Source: Spartobacteria bacterium
GTDB taxonomy: Bacteria; Verrucomicrobiota; Verrucomicrobiia; Chthoniobacterales; UBA10450
Reading direction: 5' to 3'
NCBI GenBank assembly: GCA_003167555.1
Contig: PMSN01000010.1
Location: forward strand, 16,935-80,934
DNA length: 64,000 nucleotides
The notes below the pieces were generated by a model. That model did not search any database and was not told where the DNA came from. It worked only from the letters and a program-made list of their open reading frames with translations. Positions within the stretch are counted from its first letter, which is position 1. Each line of letters starts with the position of its first letter. The translations under genes and the position numbers were made by a program. Positions 63,156-64,000 of the stretch are shown one piece after another.

Positions 63156-64000
63156 TTAATTGTCGAGCTTATAAGCCTCGGCCAGTCCTATACCCGTCGT
63201 GTTATTCACGCCGCGCACGACTGTCGTGTAATTGCCGGGCGTAAGCGTCATGAGGATCGCCGACTCGCGATCGTCGGGAGGCGCCAGGCCGGTGGATTGG
63301 ATCTCCGCTGAGTTAGCCGCATCCTTCCAGTTGTCGTTACTGAGAAGCAGCGTGCCGTTCCCGTCATGCAGTTCCAGCGTTGGATCCTGCAACGCCCCAG
63401 GAACGGGCGTGCCGTTGATCTTCACCGATGGGCCTAGAGCGCGGAAGAGAACCCGTTTGGGAGTGCCGCCGCTCAGGATCAAACCATCGATAAGAACGTT
63501 GTCGCCGGTTTGGACATCCGCTCGCACGGAGAGGTTGCCCAGCTCATCTGGATTCGTGGCCTGGAGATCGTAAACTTCGATCAAGCCGATGCCAGTGCTG
63601 TTGTCCGAACCCGCAACTACCGCAGTATAGCTTCCCGCCGGCAATGTTACGATAATGGCTGACTCGCGATCATCCGCTGGCGCGAGGCCGCTCTGCTGAA
63701 TTTCTTGTTCCTGCGTATCACGCCAATCGTCATTCGATTGGATTATCTTTCCGTCATTAGAGTGCAGTTCAAGAGTAGGATCTTGCAGTCTGCCGGGAAC
63801 AGGAACGCCGTTCGCTTTCATCGATGGACCCATGGCGCGCACAATAATCCTCTTGGTGGCACTGCCGCTGATGATGAATCCGCCGATGCCGACCTTATCC
63901 CCGGTTTGCACGAGAACGCGTCCGGAAATGTTCACTAGTCGAACGTTTGCGGGAGTGGCACTTGGGGTGGGCGTCGGAGTAGGTGTGACTGTCGGCGTCG
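63156..64000 (-). CDS. Secreted repeat protein paralogue, N-terminal part beyond the window edge
   Basis: The track starts this at an internal GTG (63935), but the frame stays open to the edge, reading TPTVTPTPTPTPSATPAN before VRLVNISGRVLVQTGDKVGI. So it has the same Thr-Pro linker plus two C-terminal repeats as the 58389-62183 protein, here with markers GGFIISGSATKRIIVRAMGP, NDDWRDTQEQEIQQSGLAPA and YTAVVAGSDNSTGIGLIEVYD. About 281 C-terminal residues are visible. It ends EAYKLDN at 63156. The N-terminal domain is unknown; a propeller is a guess from the paralogue. Confidence 0.85.
   Translation of the reverse strand, partial: TPTVTPTPTPTPSATPANVRLVNISGRVLVQTGDKVGIGGFIISGSATKRIIVRAMGPSMKANGVPVPGRLQDPTLELHSNDGKIIQSNDDWRDTQEQEIQQSGLAPADDRESAIIVTLPAGSYTAVVAGSDNSTGIGLIEVYDLQATNPDELGNLSVRADVQTGDNVLIDGLILSGGTPKRVLFRALGPSVKINGTPVPGALQDPTLELHDGNGTLLLSNDNWKDAANSAEIQSTGLAPPDDRESAILMTLTPGNYTTVVRGVNNTTGIGLAEAYKLDN

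Overview
The window is a contiguous stretch of a high-GC Gram-negative genome. An LptF/LptG permease, a LolA-like carrier, an RND exporter and many secreted or lipoprotein products imply a double membrane. The gene style (F1Fo operon without atpI, a ribosomal S14 gene away from the spc operon, tandem TolB-N/TPR membrane proteins, secreted proteins ending in a characteristic 'GDN..IGGFI...GPSL...LELHD...NWKD...YTAIVRG' repeat, many intergenic palindromes) points to a soil verrucomicrobiote of the Spartobacteria/Chthoniobacterales type. That assignment is inference, because no rRNA gene is present.

Layout. 1-5.7 kb: the atp operon on the minus strand (B-E-F-H-A-G-D), running off the left edge inside atpD and interrupted between atpA and atpG by a palindromic element. 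5.8-12.1 kb: a GT4 glycosyltransferase, obg with a palindromic element inside its reading frame, a GlgM-type glycosyltransferase, a Usp protein, and mntH divergent from mntR with perfect operator-like palindromes. 12.3-21.3 kb: an FGGY kinase, a Cys-rich CPxCG protein, a receiver-domain protein, a CBS/HlyC membrane protein, S14, a transglutaminase-like protein, a threonine dehydratase and an LptF/G permease. 21.4-23.0 kb: a TIR-transmembrane-periplasmic binding protein chimera. 23.1-29.5 kb: a plus-strand run with an L,D-transpeptidase-like protein, a halogenase-like flavoprotein, a lipoprotein, an MMPL exporter and a LolA-like protein, resembling the accessory half of an aryl-polyene/lipid export locus. 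29.6-32.1 kb: a CstB-like persulfide dioxygenase-rhodanese next to a sulfite oxidase, a compact sulfide-to-sulfate module. 32.4-45 kb: amidohydrolase-like secreted proteins (one a fusion with a dead N-terminal half), a receiver domain protein, a transglutaminase/DUF3857 protein, an S9 peptidase, an acyltransferase and a zinc alcohol dehydrogenase. 45-54.5 kb: two tandem TolB-N/TPR membrane proteins (the second frameshifted near its end), metF, an FMN-dependent hydroxyacid oxidase, an NTF2-like protein and a long TPR protein. 54.5-56.2 kb: a cluster of decayed toxin-antitoxin modules in which three antitoxin-type genes survive while three toxins are reduced to stubs. 57-58.3 kb: icd. 58.4-64 kb: three tandem paralogues of a secreted BNR-repeat protein family, the middle one collapsed to a signal peptide joined out of frame to its C-terminal repeat; the last runs off the right edge.

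The most distinctive non-genic features are at least four families of dispersed imperfect palindromes (REP/MITE-like), one inside obg, and degenerate tracts with strict 7-bp periodicity at gene borders. No CRISPR array, rRNA or tRNA was seen. All coordinates for repeats and remnants were read by eye; homology calls rest on motif recognition without database searches.
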